A stretch of DNA of 64,000 nucleotides from Gracilaria domingensis. Lineage: Eukaryota > Rhodophyta > Florideophyceae > Gracilariales > Gracilariaceae. Positions within the stretch are counted from its first letter, which is position 1. Each line of letters opens with the position of its first letter. Position numbers and translations under genes: made by a program. The stretch is from assembly GCA_022539475.1 (NCBI GenBank), contig VCMS01000077.1, positions 122,310 through 186,309 of the forward strand, written 5' to 3'. Positions 44,141 through 54,643 of this stretch are shown in pieces. The notes under the pieces were generated by a model, which had not been told where the DNA came from, did not search any database, and saw only the letters and a list, made by a program, of their open reading frames with translations.

Positions 44141-46645
44141 TTAAGATAGTTGCCGAGGAATCACGGAGCAACTTCGCCCACTCCATGCAAGCAGGGCGTC
44201 AACATCGACATGAACATCAGAACTTTGCAGCTTGGCTACGTCCTGGTCAGCACGAACGTAGGAGCTTCGCCAGTCATGAACATCACCTGCTAGTACTGCA
44301 ATACTATGGGGTAGCGATGTTATAAACCGTTTGGCCTCCTCTGGACCCAACATAGCGTCTTCTACGTCCTCTGTATCTGTCTCATTCCATCCCAAGAATC
44401 GCATCACAATTTTCAGAGGGACCATATTCGGCTGCGAATACACCGGACTTTCATTCCAGACACTCATCTTCAGCATAGTGACAAGGGCTCTTTCTCTCAC
44501 AAAAGGAATCAAACCTTCCATGACTTGTTTTGTGCGGCCATTGGTGGCCAAGTGTGCGACACTTCTTTGAAGACGATTAAAGAAGTAGATCCAATTGTTG
44601 CTGAGCACAGTTCTGAGTACTTGTGAGCATTCAAACACTTTCATATCATGTAGTAAGCCATGCCCAGCCGGAAAGCAACGCATTTCTTCAGCGACACGAA
44701 GCATTGTTTGTGGGGTTCTAGAGCGAATGCGATCATAATCATCTTTGAATGAAAACAACAATGACAGAAACCAGTGACCTATGAACTCGTGCTCGAACCT
44801 GCCCCATTGAGTCACTCTTTTGCTTTGTTTCACAAGATCTGAGCAGTATTTGGCAAAATCATTGAAGGAGCCCATCTGTAATGCCGCGCATACCTGGATT
44901 CGAATGCACTCCAGCACTGTCCCAATTCTTGTTCCACGGCCGCTTAATTTTGTCACTACCTTAGTTAATTCTCCGCAGAGCTTTTCGTACTCGTACTCTC
45001 CACTCTCATACTCTTTCTTCAGATCGTCTACCTTTCGGAGCAGAGATGAAATTTCGTCACGGCTCTGAACGGTACTATCAGCTGGCTCCCACCAAGTAAG
45101 GGAAGATCCAAAGCGCTCGTGGCATTTTGTCAGATAAAAGCTCTTTTCCACCGAGACTCTGGACGCAAGTTGACGATCTTGCGATTCCGGTGATATTTTC
45201 CACGTCAAAACGAACTCCTTAACTCTAGGCTTGTTCTTCTCTGGAATTCTTTCTTCTTCTGTGGGTCTTGAACGAGATGTATGTCTCCCATAAGGATCAT
45301 ATGCTTCATTGGCATATGTTGCTTGTGGCCTTGCAGCAATCACGGTTGCCTCAGGATATCCACCACGTCTTTGAACATCGTTCTTGTTCCATCGCGGGTT
45401 TGTTTCTTGATATTCATAGATAGAGTGATAGTCCATCCCGCGAATCGTACTGCGATTATACCCACGCTCACGCGACTCATCGCTCCGCCGCGCGTCAGTT
45501 TCAATCTGTTCCTGAAACCCTCGTCCGGGATTTGCTTCCGACGTAGGATGGCTTCTCCTCTCCATGCCATCAGAATACGCATTGCCATCCGCAACAGGTG
45601 ACTGCGGTGGCTGCGGTGCTGCGGGTGAAACGGGCTGCTCTGGTTGAGGCTCTTGACGTTTTACGAGCTGATCTTCATGAACCACAAGCACGTTCGATTT
45701 CATCTCATCAATCTTTCCATACAATTCGCCGGTAGCAAGTGGTCTTTGATACCACGGTTCCCTTCGAAGCGTGCAATGCTTGTAATGATGATCGTAGACA
45801 GAACGAATTTCAATACGAACAGCTGCAGTGATTCTATTGTCTCTCTCGGCACGCGCTAGCCTTGCAGCATTCTGAAGAGAGCGCATCGCCCAATCCTTAA
45901 ACTCTTTTGGCCACTTGCTCAGATCCTCTTCAGTAAACATGGCAGCTCTGGCGGACAACTGCGCTTCTCTTTGTCTTTTTTGTTCTGAAGTTGTGAGTTG
46001 TTCCCGGAACTCTTCTTCAGTAAGCTGTATTTGCCTTCGTTTACCCTCTTCATCCAAGAGACCAGCATTTCTCAAGTGCTGATATTGCCTTTGATGGCCT
46101 CTACTTCGATCATGAGATGTTTTGGTAGATGGAGTGTTAAACGGTAGTTCACAAATGTCGCAGTATAAATCGGTCTGATATTCTTGTTCTTTATCCACTT
46201 TTGGAATAAAACCGCCGCGTGGCACTCGCTTGTCTTTTCGTCTTCTTTGCATGTCTACCTCTTCGACAGGCGAATTTTGCTGTACTGGTTCATCTGTAAG
46301 AAGGGCGGCGCGATTCAAGTCTTTGCTTGGTTGGGATGAAGGACGTGGAGTAATGGCATCGCTAAAGTACCTTCTTCGCTTTTCTCGCGGGACATGTACA
46401 GGTGGGCTTGGCGAGTCGTGGTGCGCAACTTGACGAACTTCTTGTCGCTGTTCACGAGGATCGTTCCAGTTGCTTCCTCGAAATTGGTTGCCGCGATCGC
46501 GCCCATGACCAGGGCCTCTTCCGCGCCCTCTGCCTCGACCTCGACCGCGACCGCGACCGCGACCGCGATTCATCCGGCTGTTTCCGAACAGCTGGTAGAA
46601 GCGCTCCCCAGAGAAACGGTTCCCAGAGCCTTGGGACGAAGACAT
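44141..46645 (-). CDS. SAC3/GANP-domain protein (THP3/LENG8-like) with zinc finger
   Basis: 834 residues in one frame from ATG 46,645. Residues 27-58 are an RG-repeat (RNA-binding type). Residues 160-190 form a matrin/U1-type C2H2 finger: C162, C165, H178, H184. A Gln/Glu-rich charged region follows. The C-terminal 350 residues fit the SAC3/GANP pattern of the THP3/LENG8 branch: VSVEKSFYLTKC, the GEYEYEKLCGELTKV block, ECIRIQVCAALQMGSFNDFA, then KVFECSQVLRTVLSNNWIYF and FVRERALVTMLKMS. Members act in mRNP assembly, splicing and export with PCI partners in the nucleus. The RG tract is encoded by a GCGACC hexamer repeat at 46,531-46,570. Family identification is by motif pattern only; the branch is less certain than the domain. 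Confidence 0.6.
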   Translation of the reverse strand: MSSSQGSGNRFSGERFYQLFGNSRMNRGRGRGRGRGRGRGRGRGPGHGRDRGNQFRGSNWNDPREQRQEVRQVAHHDSPSPPVHVPREKRRRYFSDAITPRPSSQPSKDLNRAALLTDEPVQQNSPVEEVDMQRRRKDKRVPRGGFIPKVDKEQEYQTDLYCDICELPFNTPSTKTSHDRSRGHQRQYQHLRNAGLLDEEGKRRQIQLTEEEFREQLTTSEQKRQREAQLSARAAMFTEEDLSKWPKEFKDWAMRSLQNAARLARAERDNRITAAVRIEIRSVYDHHYKHCTLRREPWYQRPLATGELYGKIDEMKSNVLVVHEDQLVKRQEPQPEQPVSPAAPQPPQSPVADGNAYSDGMERRSHPTSEANPGRGFQEQIETDARRSDESRERGYNRSTIRGMDYHSIYEYQETNPRWNKNDVQRRGGYPEATVIAARPQATYANEAYDPYGRHTSRSRPTEEERIPEKNKPRVKEFVLTWKISPESQDRQLASRVSVEKSFYLTKCHERFGSSLTWWEPADSTVQSRDEISSLLRKVDDLKKEYESGEYEYEKLCGELTKVVTKLSGRGTRIGTVLECIRIQVCAALQMGSFNDFAKYCSDLVKQSKRVTQWGRFEHEFIGHWFLSLLFSFKDDYDRIRSRTPQTMLRVAEEMRCFPAGHGLLHDMKVFECSQVLRTVLSNNWIYFFNRLQRSVAHLATNGRTKQVMEGLIPFVRERALVTMLKMSVWNESPVYSQPNMVPLKIVMRFLGWNETDTEDVEDAMLGPEEAKRFITSLPHSIAVLAGDVHDWRSSYVRADQDVAKLQSSDVHVDVDALLAWSGRSCSVIPRQLS

Positions 46646-47696
46646 GATTGAGTGTGGAAGGACACACGGGTAGGCAGTTGGGAGATGGGGACTGCTAGAG
46701 GCAAAGGCTCTAGAGAAGCATTAGGGTCGATGCTTGAAGAGCAGGGTGGCCCAACGGAAACTGCGCACGAAGCGCCGAACGGCGAGCAAATTGCCGGAGC
46801 AAGATGCAATCTCAGCGAGAGATGAACGCGTCTGCTCTCCTGCGCTCTTCTGGGCCTCGAGCAGTGATCTTCGTGAGTTAAAAATAATGACAATTTCTGA
46901 CAGCCGCCACTCCGTGGCGGCCGCGGGCCCAGCCGTTCAGAAGCTTTACGCCGTCCTGGATTAGTCAGATAAGTCAGGTATAAATCTCATACAGGGATAT
47001 AGGTATCCTTCGATTCACGTTGGGTTTGAAAGTTGTTAGCACCAACGCATAGTTCGGTACGTTTGTCAAGGGGTTCTCAAGCGAACGAAGAATGGACCAA
47101 TTCCTGTGACATACGGCAAGTTTGATCTTTCCTTTGTGACCAAAAACTTCATTTTGCACTCCCCCATTCGTCATTCGTTAGAAGTGCAAGGCATGAAAGT
47201 TAGAAACAATGTTTCTGAACAGCCAGGAATGCCTACTTTCAAACGTCCGCGCAAGGGATGAAGACACGACACGTTGTGCAGAAGGCTTTTGAGACGCTCC
47301 CCTCAAGGTCCTCGTAACGGTGTGAAAAAATCAGGAGCCTGGCTTTTCATCGTTTCGATGACGTTGACATTTCGATTTCTCTCGTCTCACGCGAAAGCGT
47401 GTCAAGATACGTACGCACGTTGTGCAGGGTGTAGGCGCAGGCGTGCTTCCAGAATTTTCATGTACAGCACTGCTACAGTTGGACTTGTTCGTCAAACAGC
47501 ACTCTGTCTACTGAAGCAATCGACCGGCACATACGAAGGTGTATAAAGCGTATAAAGGTACAAGTCGCCTGGCCCACAAAAACTAAGCTTTATCATGGTG
47601 TGGTACCAATGGTGTTCGAGGTGTTGGTCGCCTACCCTTGTAGCTGGCGGTGAACACGAGCTCAAGCGTGGGTGCTGAGGAATCAAATTTATCAAT
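46646..47696. other. Intergenic region, no gene seen
   Basis: Holds the promoter side of the SAC3-like gene and the 3' flank of the PP2A gene. Several frames of 60-107 codons lack motifs and overlap each other. Confidence 0.5.
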
Positions 47697-48808
47697 TTAC
47701 AGAAAGTAGTCTGGACTACGTCGGGAAACGTGATCTTCTCCTCGCCGGGGCGCCGGGTCAAATTGTAGGAAGGTATAGTTCTTATTCTCTGTAGCAGCAG
47801 CAAAGAAAAGGTCAGCAGAGTGCTCTCAAAGGCGCAGTCTTGAAAACATGCGATGTATGAACAGAATAACATACCGTCTAATTCCATGATAGCGGCCTGG
47901 TTTCCACATCGATAACAATAGTTGGGGGCAGAGAAAATGGTGACGACGTTTCGGTCGTGACACCAGTTGTAGCCCTCCATAACGAGCTGATGCGCTCGAG
48001 CAATCAAAGTGATGGAGTTGTTGTGGTTGAACTGGTCCGAAATGTCCTGGCCAAAGGTGTAGCCCGCACCTCTGGGCGATATTCCCCAGCCACAGCGGTC
48101 ATCCGGATCCGACCACAGCAAGTCACACATGGGCCCCTCGTGCGGGACTTCTTGCACGCGATCGAGCTCGCGAATCTGATCCAGTGTCTCAATGCTCGGA
48201 GACAAGCCGCCATGTAAACAAAAGATACTAATCTCTACCAAAGCCGTCAATGGCAGATAGTCGAACATATCGGTGAAAAACTTCCATACGTTTGCGTTGC
48301 CGTACTTGCGCAAACACTCGTCGTAAAAGCCGTAGACCTGGGTGATCTGACGACTCTCATGGTTGCCACGCAAAATGGTGACGCGATGAGGATATCGGAC
48401 CTTGAGGCACACGAGTGCGGTAACAGTTTCAACAGAATAATAGCCGCGATCGACGTAATCGCCCATGAAAAGGTAGTTGGTATCCGGACAGGTGCCGCCA
48501 ATCCTGAAGAGCTCCAGCAAATCGTGGTACTGGCCATGGATATCGCCGCTGACGGTGACGGGGCAGTTGACGGCCTGCACGTTGGACTCCTCCATGAGAA
48601 TCTCCCTGGCCTTCTCGCACAGGCTCTTGACCTCCTCCTCGGCGAGCGGCTTGCACGACTCGGACAGCAGCTGCTCGAGGAAGCGATCGAGATCGGCGTT
48701 GGACAGCGAGATGGGCGAGGGCGTGGGGGCGGGCGGCGCGGCGGCGGGGACGGGCGCGACGGGCGGCTTGGGCGGCACCGGCGCCGTATCAACCTCGGCG
48801 CCCGACAT
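47697..48808 (-). CDS. Protein phosphatase 2A catalytic subunit
   Basis: Two exons, 48,808-47,875 and 47,788-47,697, joined across an 86-base intron, give 341 residues. Ser/Thr phosphatase of the PPP family: GDIHG (88-92), GDYVDRG (116-122), RGNHE (147-151), HGG and [11 protein letters not shown] are all present, so metal ligands and catalysis are intact. The second exon supplies the family end FLQFDPAP...RRSPDYFL, with the terminal YFL whose Leu is carboxymethylated in PP2A; human PP2A has TPDYFL. This C-terminus separates it from PP1, PP4 and PP6. An extra 30-residue Pro/Ala-rich N-terminus precedes the usual start of the 309-residue core. The promoter lies in the CpG-rich region shared with the next gene. 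Confidence 0.95.
47789..47874 (-). other. Intron of the PP2A gene
   Basis: Starts GTATGTTATT and ends TGCTGCTACAG on the minus strand. Splicing completes a Glu codon (G|AG) and restores the conserved PP2A C-terminus; without it the frame runs into unrelated sequence. Confidence 0.9.
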
Positions 48809-49688
48809 GACGAGCCGGAATCAGCGGCAAACGCGCGGCGACAAACTGTTGGAACGGCGCCGAGCGCGAGAGAGCGCTGCGCAGCAGCAGCAAGCGAGGC
48901 GCGGCGGGCGGGGAGGAAGGGGGGGGGGGGGGGGGGCGGGAGGAACGCGACGGTGTCGACGGCGAGTGAGCGCGCGGCGTGCAAGTGACGTGTTTCGATT
49001 TGAGCGCGTCTGGCGGGGGGGGGGTGGGGGTGGGGGTCGGGCTGTGGCAGCCGCGCCCGCGCGCCGCCAGCGGCAGCGCGCAAAAAGCGCGCGCGCGGCG
49101 GTGCGTCGCGCGGCGCGCGCTCTCGCGCGCGCGCCATGAAAAAATTCGGCGCTTCGACGTGTGCGGCGACGCGCGCGCCACGGCCGCGCCGCCGCGGCGC
49201 GGCGCGCGCACTCGCGCGGCGGCCACGCGGCCACGCGTGCACGTGGCGCCGGCCGCTACACGTCGGCGCGCGCCGCGCGCCGCGCTGACGTGTGGCAAAA
49301 GGGCGCGGCGCGGCGCGGGTTGCGCCGCTGCCGGCGCGCCATTCGCCGCCGCGGCGCGCGCGCGCGCGGCGAATCCGCGTGCCGCTCGCTCTGCAGCTCG
49401 CGCGCCGCGCGCAGAGATGCCACAGCGTCGTTTTCCGGAGACGTCACGCTCCGGAACGCCGCCTCCCGGCGTGCCATAAAGCCGCCGCCGCCATGTCCGT
49501 CTGCCGCCGCCCCCGCCTCGCGTTTGGTACGTTGCCACCGAGCAGCTCCCCTCGCACAGCGATTCGCCTGCGCGCGTCTTCATCTTCCTCGCCGTCGCTC
49601 TGCGCTGCGCTCCACCACCACCACCACCACCGCCGCCGCCGCCGCCGCTACCACCGCCCGCCTATCCCGCGTTAGATGAAGCGCAGAC
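48809..49688. promoter_or_regulatory. CpG-rich divergent promoter region with G-runs
   Basis: 880 bases between the start codons of PP2A (minus) and the membrane protein gene (plus). Extremely rich in GCGC and CGCG. Contains an 18-base G-run (48,919-48,936), a G-quadruplex-type tract of a G-run and two GGGGG blocks separated by single T (about 49,015-49,040), and a (CCA)n(CCG)n microsatellite (49,612-49,649). Long frames here on both strands are by-products of the GC bias. Confidence 0.65.
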
Positions 49689-51611
49689 ATGCTGCCTGCC
49701 TTGCTGCTGGTCTCCCCCGCGGTCGTCCTTCCCACGGCCGATCACGCCGCGCTCAACCAAACCACCGCCTCCATCCGCTCGCTGTGTGACGCCGACTCCA
49801 AGCCCTTCCTGCTGGGGCCCTTCATCAACAGCTGGTGGATTCTCTTCATCACCCTGGCCACCGCCCTTCCCTGGGCCGTCGTCGCCGTGTGGGACGCCAT
49901 TGACGCATCGTACCGCACCAAGAACGAGGTCGCCAGACGACTGCTGCTCTCCACCTCGTGCCTGCTCGTCGCCTACGTCTGCGGCTTGCTGTTTTCCGTC
50001 TCGCTCGCCTACTACCTCATCAAGTGCGCCGAGCGCGAACGCCAGGATGAGGTAGCCGCCGTGCTCGCGCTGCTGCTGTTCAACGTGTGGCACATCGGCC
50101 GCAACATCTTCGGCTGGGCCCAGTTCTTCGCCATCCACAAGCTGCAAACCCCGTTTGTGCTGCTGCAGAACAACTTTGCCATCTCCTTCCCGGGGCCGCG
50201 CGCCCTGTTTCCGAAGAAGGACTGCATCCAAGGGCTGGAACAGCTGCGCGTCTCCAACCGTCTGTTCGACAACGAGTGGACCAACAAGACCCTTATCTCA
50301 GCCCGTTCTTCAAGATTGCCCTGCCAGCGTCGCCCGCCCTTCCCACCCCCGAGTACGAGGCCTGGGCCATTGCGCTGTGGCGCGCGTGGTGGACGCAGGA
50401 TACCTCGCCGCGAAATGGTCGTGACCTCACCGTCGCCGAGGAGCGATTCCGATGCGATCGACTGCATCGCGAGGCCAACGTCTACGATTTACTCGAGACA
50501 TGTACGTACCTACCTCCTTACGACTTTTGCGTCACATTTTGTTCTGCACTCTACCCAGACCACTAACCAACTTCCATCCACACAGACCCTAGCGGACTCG
50601 AACCGTACACAGATAAAGAGGGACACCTCCACGAGCGCGTCGTCATGAACCAAAGCACCAACACCAGAATCACCACCAAGGATCAATGGGCAAAGGCGCT
50701 CATGACCTACGGCTCTGATGAAGGTCAGCAGGACACGCACGGAGGCGCGCTGCGAAGCGTAATGGACCCGTCCACCGCCTGCGGCATTGCCATACTGATC
50801 CACGAAAAGATCACCCGCGTTCCGAATCGAATGAGTGCCTTGTGGTACAACACCGCCAAATTTGAGGAGCGATACCGCGTGCTAAGCGAGGAGACAAAGG
50901 AAAGCGAACAATTTGAGCACTTGATGTTTCCCACCTGGGCTAGTTGGCTGCATCTTGCGCAGGATATTGCGTCGCATCTTGAGCGACCCCATGTATCTGA
51001 GTGATATGAACCTTACGGTTTACGCGGGAGAGTTGGCGAGTGCTAGCCTCATCCTCAGTCGCTATTACATCAGGTATAGACGGCTGGTGGAAATCATCCA
51101 TCAGACGGGGCTGGAAGCGCGCTGGACGTTTGGATGGAGCGGACTTTTGGCGTGTTTCACGCACTTGTGGACCAAGGAACGAATCTTCGTGGCGATGCTA
51201 AACGGATTATCACTCCTCGCGCTCACGTCCACAGACGACCTAGAGTACTTGGACCCCAACGTAAGGTCCATGCTATACGGCTACGCAGCATTTGAAGTGA
51301 GCGACCGCGCAGTGGGGAAGCGAATTGCAGAAGACCGCAAGGACGAACTGCTCAAACGGTACAAGGAGAACAAGGGCAAGACGTGTCGAGGAAGCGGTGT
51401 GTGTGCGATTCGAATGGCATGTCAGACGCTCAAGTTACCGGCTGAGGCGAGTCATATGGATGGACTGCCCGCGTTTAGCGCCGGATGGGCGAGCGAATTC
51501 ATCGAGAGAAAACCAGGCAATCAGACGCCCGAACACGGGCTGAACCACGACGAAGTGGAGGCGCGCTTCGGAAGTAGCAACGCGTGGCGCTACCCGCACA
51601 CACAGACCTGA
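49689..51611 (+). CDS. Unknown multi-pass membrane protein (frameshifted)
   Basis: Starts at ATG 49,689 after an in-frame stop. The first 200 residues have three clear membrane segments (WWILFITLATALPWAVVAVW, LLLSTSCLLVAYVCGLLFSV, and AAVLALLLFNVWHI onward), with an NNFAISFPGPRALF loop. At about 50,288 one base is missing (WTNK then ACC instead of GAC), after which DPYLSPFFKIALPASPALP and YEAWAIALWRAWWTQD follow in the next frame. An 84-base intron lies at 50,502-50,585. The second exon continues to 51,002; another frameshift near 50,985 leads into a helical part (YLSDMNLTVYAGELASASLI, LTSTDDLEYLDPNVRSMLYG) ending at 51,611. The soluble C-terminal half holds conserved-looking Trp and Tyr. I do not recognise the family. 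Exact end and frames are uncertain. Confidence 0.5.
50502..50585 (+). other. Intron of the membrane protein gene
   Basis: GTACGTACCTACC at the start and CCATCCACACAG at the end. Joining gives VYDLLETYPSGLEPYTDKEG without a stop and keeps one frame on both sides. Length (84) is close to that of the PP2A intron (86). Confidence 0.75.
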
Positions 51612-52042
51612 CGGTCTGTTTTGTGCGCTGCATGACGTACCGACGGTACTAGGTAGCTGCACTAGCCCCAGACACTAACTTTTTTACTCCGAATCTACTG
51701 AACCGTTGGGATCTACCCTTGGTACAGTATACCCTCGCATTGCGAAGTTCGCAGATTCTTCATTGTATATTTGGCGACGGGGTTGACGCATGTGTGGGCG
51801 AAACGCCGAAGGTAGAAGCGTGTGACCGAACTGTTTTACGGAAATTCACTCTGCCGCGCAGCGCGTGATCGGGTGGGCGCAGTGGCCAATGGCGCTTCGC
51901 CAGTTGGCGTGCGCCACCACCTTTGGAGATTCACCCGCGCGCTGCCAGTTGCCTGCCGATGTCGTAACCATAAAGATAACGCGCTCCACCTCAACTCGCC
52001 TCGCCCCCGTCGCCAGCGTCGCGCTTTCCGCCCCTGTTCGCC
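51612..52042. promoter_or_regulatory. Region upstream of the CBM25-like gene
   Basis: No gene seen. A CCAAT box lies at 51,886-51,890, about 155 bases before the start codon. The preceding 220 bases are the 3' flank of the membrane protein gene. Confidence 0.4.
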
Positions 52043-52775
52043 ATGGCTTCCGCCGCAACCCAGCAGTGGATAGAAATATTCCATAGCAAGCCGTCAATGC
52101 GGTACTGCCATCTGCTCGAAAAGCTACCGGATGGCACCTTCTCAAGCCGTCTCTGGACAATCGTCTCCGAGATGCCTCTCACATTCGCGCCGGCTTCCGC
52201 GTCTTTCGCCTGCCGTTTCGGCGCGTAGAGTTCGTGCTTACCAACGGCACCAACCGAAATTGGGAGGATAATAATGGCCATAACTATGTCATCGACGTCC
52301 CTGGTCGTTACGTCGTCGAGCATGGAATTCGTCGCGTCGCCGATGCCGACGCGAATGAATGTGTTCAAACCGTCTTTCGCCCAACGATCGTTTCATCCAG
52401 CTCTGTTTCAGGGCCGATTTGTGGGACAAGTGCTTCTGTTCCTTCCAGAGTGATGACAATGAGTGGACAAAGCCGCCTGGAGAGCTCATGACCCTCGTGC
52501 CTAAGGATCAGCCAGGACGTTACTTTGAAATTTCTGTAGAGGCTTCTCGTATGGCTTGTGCGTTCAACGATGGCGGTGAGAACTGGGACTCTAGATTAAA
52601 CAACAATTACCTTATCGGATGCCCCGGCAAGTATGAAGTTAGTGGCGGCGCTGCCACGTACGTTTCACCCTCCGATAAGGATTTGAAGGCAATGCCTACC
52701 AAGGAAGCCGTGTCGGTGCCTGCCGCTTCGGGTCTCGGGATAGCAGCTCCGGCCTTACCGGCCGTTGTGCAGTAG
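52043..52775 (+). CDS. Tandem CBM25-like starch-binding protein (frameshifted)
   Basis: Starts at ATG 52,043. Two repeats of a starch-binding module can be read. The first ends FVLTNGTNRNWEDNNGHNY and VIDVPGRYVV; the second ends MACAFNDGGENWDSRLNNNY and LIGCPGKYEV. The FNDG..NWD...NNYL pattern with its Trp is the hallmark of CBM25-type carbohydrate-binding domains. An indel near 52,155 separates the first half of repeat 1 (WIEIFHSKPSMRYC) from the second, and another shift lies near 52,360. The protein ends with an Ala/Pro/Val-rich tail at 52,775. No catalytic domain is present, so it probably binds storage starch granules (in red algae these lie in the cytosol) as a scaffold or regulator. 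No signal peptide seen. Confidence 0.6.
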
Positions 52776-53602
52776 CGCTGTGTATCTTATCACGTCACGG
52801 TACCGTCGTACCCCAACGGTATCCTTACTCAAAATAAGTGTGGTTGATACAAAATGTAGCCAAGAATCTTGACATGCCATAGCGATTGTGGCCACACCAT
52901 TTTGCGTTGCTGTCTCTGCGTCTTGTGAAAAGTGTTGGTTGGCAGCTTTGATACACTGTTGATCACGCGTGCCCAGTTTATACTTGATTCAAACGACTTC
53001 ACAGGGTAATCCGGATGAAGACTGCATGTAAACAAATAGCTTGCACCTTTCTAGTATTTGCTGCACCAGCGACTTTCCGTGCTACAACGTTCCTTCCGAG
53101 CGCTGCCAGACGACAGCAGCTGTTCTGACCTCAACGACTGGCAATCAAACGAAGATGATGGTCATGCTCATCTTGGTTTTGTGCTCTGTGGAATGAGTAC
53201 TCATGTTCGAAAGTCCTTCGGTATCAGATTGTTTCATATTGTTACGACAAATAGCTGTGACCACCAAGCTTTTGGCCACTAGTAATGCGTTGAAAATGCA
53301 ACTCGCCCTCTTATTGATAGAAGTACGAAAGATACGCTCGAGGTATCTTTCTTGCCGAAGATGCAGAGCAGCTAGGACATCTTCCACTGGAAAGTTCAAA
53401 GGGCCTCGAGGATATCTACAACATGCGCGAGCGCTTGCGAGTTGTCTTGCTCGCGTGGACGCCGAAAAGCAGGAAAACGAAAATCGCCTGTGTCACGTAC
53501 TTTTTCGTCATCTTAACTTTAATTTCCGAAAGTTTCGGTGGACACACGCATGCTTGGACGCATAGGTAGTCGACTGGTTAGTCAAGTAGCGCTTTGAAGT
53601 CA
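52776..53602. other. Intergenic region, no gene seen
   Basis: A 120-codon plus frame (53,203-53,565) lacks recognisable motifs. No repeats noted. Contains the 3' flank of the CBM25-like gene and the promoter of the NUS1-like gene. Confidence 0.45.
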
Positions 53603-54484
53603 ATGATCGCTCCTTGTAACAGACCCAACATCTTGAGACCTGGCTTTCTCACCATGTTACTATCGAAGCTGATGGATTGTTTCTACTATCTCTTTTATAT
53701 TTTCCTGAAGTTGTTGCACACTATATCAAAGAAAGCCGCGAACGCGAACGCCCGCTTTCAAATTTTGTTTGAGCAGTGTCAGGGCAAATTGCGGACGGAA
53801 AAGGCGGTGGTGGAAACCCGAATCATGTCGCATTATCTGGTGCCATCTCTAATGATATGCAAGCGGTATGGAGTAATGTGCAGAGCCTTATCTCGCGCGG
53901 TACGAGGCACATTACTCTCCACGATCCAAACGAAAAGATCGATGCGTCTGAAGTTGAGCGACTGGTGAAGGAAAGTCATATTGGTTTGGCATGCAAGGTT
54001 ATACAGATCGGTTCAAGGTACACATTGGAATCAGTTATTCGAAGCGTTGCCAATTCGAGTGTGGACAAAGTTAGTGGCTTGGACGGATCATAGGAATACG
54101 AACATATACCGAGGTGATCGGCGCTGAACTCGAAATCGTCATAACCATCGTGGAGGGACGAAGCGGAGTGCCCCTCCTTACCCGCGCGCTCGAACACTGG
54201 CACATTCGACAGATATTGAAACCTCTCTACTTTGCCCCGAGTCTGTCACCGAATGGTTGGATAGCAACGCCGCCAGATGCATGCTGCCGTCCGAACCCGA
54301 TGTCGTTATGGTTTTTCCATCATCGCTTTCGTCGTGGGCACCTGTGCTGGACGGGTTTCCTGTGTGGCAACTTCGTCTGTCTCAAATCGTGTTCGCAAGC
54401 ATACCCATCAAGAGTCTGAAATTGCAAGAGTTACTACGACTTGTTACCAAAGCGTCAAGTGCGCCGAAACGCTTTGGCAGATAG
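53603..54484 (+). CDS. NUS1/NgBR-like dehydrodolichyl diphosphate synthase subunit
   Basis: The first ATG is at 53,603. An N-terminal membrane segment (LMDCFYYLFYIFLKLLHTI) is followed, after a frameshift near 53,780, by NPNHVALSGAIS and ISRGTRHITLHDPNEKI, the NUS1 pattern of a non-catalytic cis-prenyltransferase fold. A second shift near 54,160 leads to ARTLAHSTDIETSLLCPESV, EPDVVMVFPSSLSSWAPVLD and GFPVWQLRLSQIVFASIPIK, matching the family's PDPDLVLKFGP...GFLPWHIRLTEI region. NUS1 partners with the catalytic DHDDS/Rer2 subunit at the ER to make dolichol for glycosylation. The C-terminal RxG motif of active NUS1 proteins may be the final FGR. Family moderately sure; frames uncertain. Confidence 0.55.
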
Positions 54485-54643
54485 CGGACTAATTCCTTAC
54501 ACGGATGTGCATCACATTACCTAACATTCGACAGAAGCATACAGTTTTTTTTTTTTTTTCGAAGTTGGGATGGTACGCCTGATGGTTTCGGCTGATACCA
54601 CGCCAAGGCAATCATCATTCCACGACTATCTTTTACCGAATAA
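54485..54643. other. Gap with T-run between NUS1-like and GRWD1-like genes
   Basis: Contains an uninterrupted T-run of about 15 bases starting near 54,545, possibly part of the convergent 3' ends. No other feature. Confidence 0.4.

Noticed and set aside
48247-49583. Long Arg/Ala/Pro-rich frames on both strands around the PP2A start
   Set aside because: They follow from extreme GC content. Where they overlap PP2A, the phosphatase frame is the one with all family motifs.
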